DNA from: Latrodectus hesperus
Lineage: Eukaryota; Arthropoda; Arachnida; Araneae; Theridiidae
Direction of reading: 5' to 3'
Assembly: GCA_037975125.1 (NCBI GenBank)
Contig: CM075853.1
Location: 31,470,795 to 31,534,794, forward strand
Length of the DNA: 64,000 nucleotides
Numbering within the stretch: the first letter of the stretch is position 1; every line of letters begins with the position of its first letter. The notes below the pieces were generated by a model. It searched no databases, had not been told where the DNA came from, and saw only the letters and a program-made list of their open reading frames with translations. Below, piece after piece: positions 1-64,000 of the stretch. A program made the translations under genes and the position numbers.

Positions 1-289
1 ATCACTGACTTTTGATTAAAATTCAGTATTATTTTTGAAACTGGACAATTTCTGAACTTTTCACATCTTGATGTTGTTAAAATGTTATCATAAATTTAAT
101 ATTGGCTTTCTTGAAACTATATGCAATAAACCGGTGGCAAATAGCCTTTTATGGCTGGTATATAGAAAGGTCATTTGCAATGGCGTTTGAGGATCAATTG
201 ACATGGTAATCACGATAAAAAATATGTCTATTCAATTAGAAAGTTTTCAAACGTTTGCTTTATATAACTATAATTAATATTATGAATGG

Positions 290-616
290 AACTTCGAGCT
301 CCAGTGGCTCAGTAGCTTCACGTCACTTCCAGTTAAGATCAGCAAAGTGGAGCATCATTTGCGGAGGTCAGTGATTGTGATAGCGATCACGTTATCTCCC
401 TTTTCCTCTCCAAAATTTCCTCTCCAGATTAAAGCTCAAAAGTGAGGGATTGAATCCTCTGACGGTGCCATCTATGAGAGGAGTCTTTGAGCAAAGTCGT
501 AACTTAACCTTCGTGGTGTACTGATTAAACGAAAGATGCACCCTTCTGGCTTAACTTCGCATTGCCGTCGACTATAGAGCTTCACTTGTCCAAGTGTCAT
601 AAATGACAACAACAAC
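290..616 (+). repeat. Chimeric SINE with AAC tail
   Basis: The 5' part (gagctccagtggctcagtag) matches the repeat at 54523-54620. The 3' part, from about 405 to the tail tccaagtgtcataaatgaca(acaacaac), matches the SINEs at 5115, 7461, 13431 and 51341. The two parts look like different heads on a common tail. Confidence 0.7.
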
Positions 617-857
617 CCAGGCACAGTTTTCTCATGCATTGAAATTTAACCAGGAAATATAGTTTAAAGTAGATTTTGAACAGCAAGTAAGACATTCTAA
701 ACAGAAGTAAGAATTTAGCCCATGAAATATTGAACTGAAAACTTTTGTGCTAACTATGTCAGCTCAGAGTATTTCGTTTTTAAGAAGCATTACTATTTAA
801 TAAACTATTATTTGTTAAATTTACTAAGTAAGTTCAGTTTTAGTGAATACTTCATCA
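617..857 (+). repeat. Sequence shared with 51713-51950, directly after a SINE tail
   Basis: From caggcacagtttt through taagtaagttcagttttag this stretch matches 51713-51950 closely, although it lies outside the SINE body. Either both SINE copies sit in the same older repeat or the SINE plus flank was copied together. Confidence 0.75.
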
Positions 858-1000
858 AAATAATTGTTTAATAACATACATAATGCGAAATAGTGTTTAG
901 TAACATAAATTTCCAGTAAATGCTTTTAAAAAATTGAAAATTTAACTAACAACTTTTTCAAATTGCAATTATGTAAGCAAACAAGCAACAGTATTCTTAC

Positions 1001-63015
<62,015 letters not shown>

Positions 63016-64000
63016 CTGGAAAGAAAAAGTTGTTTGTAGTGGGAAAGCCAGATTTCATAGTTACTATTTCAAAAATGTTGCAAAATCAACAACTAGATGT
63101 TCTGAACTGAAATTTGAAAAACAATTATTTTGCTTTCTGAAATTGAAATATAGTCATATACACTAAAATATTCAAAAAATAATATTTTTTTAATAAAGAA
63201 ATACTTTATATTTATTTCTCAGAATAATAGTTATTAAAACTTTTCTGATAAAATAATATTTTCTAAAGGGAATATATCCTCAGATAAACTTCTAATATAT
63301 AGATTGTTACGATAGTTGTTATCTTAGTTAGACTATATATTCAAAGTACTTAGAATTAAGTTTTAAGTTTTTGTATTATGCTGAAATATTCTAACTGAAG
63401 TTAAATTTTTATAAAATGGGTATCATTCGTTTACTTATGAATACAATGTAGATTAAGTTCAGGCATTAAAAACTATCATGTATATAATGTTGCATATAAG
63501 ATCTTTTCATAAAATTATGCAAGTCGAAAAATTATATATGTGCATAACATTATAGTTTTTTTGTTAGTTATTTGTTTACAAAATATTTGAATGAGCTTTT
63601 GCCTTTTTGCACTTAAAATATTCCCACAGCTCATATATAAATTATATTTATTTTTAAATTAATAAAATTCTTGCACATATTTGCGCTTATAGGCATCAAT
63701 GATTTCTGTATTAGTATCTGTTTTAAAAATAATGTGATGTCGCTTTTCCTGAGGAATAATTTTTATAATATTAAAATGTACTGATAGTATTACTATAATA
63801 TTACTTTATTTCATATCCAAATATTAAAATGGCAATAAAAAGGAAGAAGCATTAAAATAATGAATAAAATCAAGAGAAAAGTATCCAATGAGAAAGAAAA
63901 TTAACATTTATTAGCGAAAAAAACAAGATTACACAGCCTAACTGCATAGCATAAATTTTAAGTACATTACTATTATTATTATAACTATATTTTGCGATAA

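Overview
The window is eukaryotic: it is AT-rich, full of microsatellites and transposon debris, and its coding sequence is split into short exons with GT-AG introns. The LINE fragments, with an RNase H tail followed by a C-x2-C-x8-H-x3-C knuckle, and the SINEs ending in an AAC tail look like those of orb-weaver-type spiders. That placement comes from recalled family resemblance, not a search; an arthropod is secure, an arachnid likely.

One gene fills the whole window on the minus strand, and both of its ends lie outside. I traced 32 exons between 63015 and 1001. They join without a frameshift (4305 coding bases, all splice phases compatible) and encode two M1-family (gluzincin, aminopeptidase N/ERAP-like) zinc aminopeptidase units in one polypeptide. 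Unit 1 runs from its FDEP exon (62874-63015) to about 24445. Unit 2 runs from about 24444 to beyond position 1. The units meet inside one exon (24050-24576), where the last helices of unit 1 lead straight into the first beta strands of unit 2. There is no stop codon, intron, signal peptide or membrane anchor between them. Each unit keeps the zinc site (HExxH plus the NEGF glutamate) and the catalytic tyrosine, but each has a different altered GAMEN motif: GAMEH in unit 1 and SAMEN in unit 2.

Layout by descending coordinate (direction of transcription): 63015-44622 is the unit 1 N-terminal domain and catalytic entry, with an 11.5 kb intron (49162-60629) that holds much of the transposon debris. 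41238-33875 is the rest of the unit 1 catalytic domain. 33668-25222 is the unit 1 beta domain and helical C-terminal (ERAP1_C-like) domain. 24576-24050 is the fusion exon. 22520-9842 is the unit 2 N-terminal and catalytic domains. 8466-1001 is the unit 2 beta domain and first part of its helical domain. The last unit 2 exons, and the exons before the FDEP exon of unit 1, are outside.

Introns hold three LINE 3' ends, several tRNA-headed SINEs (one apparently chimeric), a hAT-like MITE with an 8-bp target duplication and a relative, a pogo/Tigger-like remnant, an LTR-like block with a TATA+Inr promoter, long hairpins, minisatellites and (AT)n tracts. I saw no other host protein gene, tRNA gene or rRNA gene.
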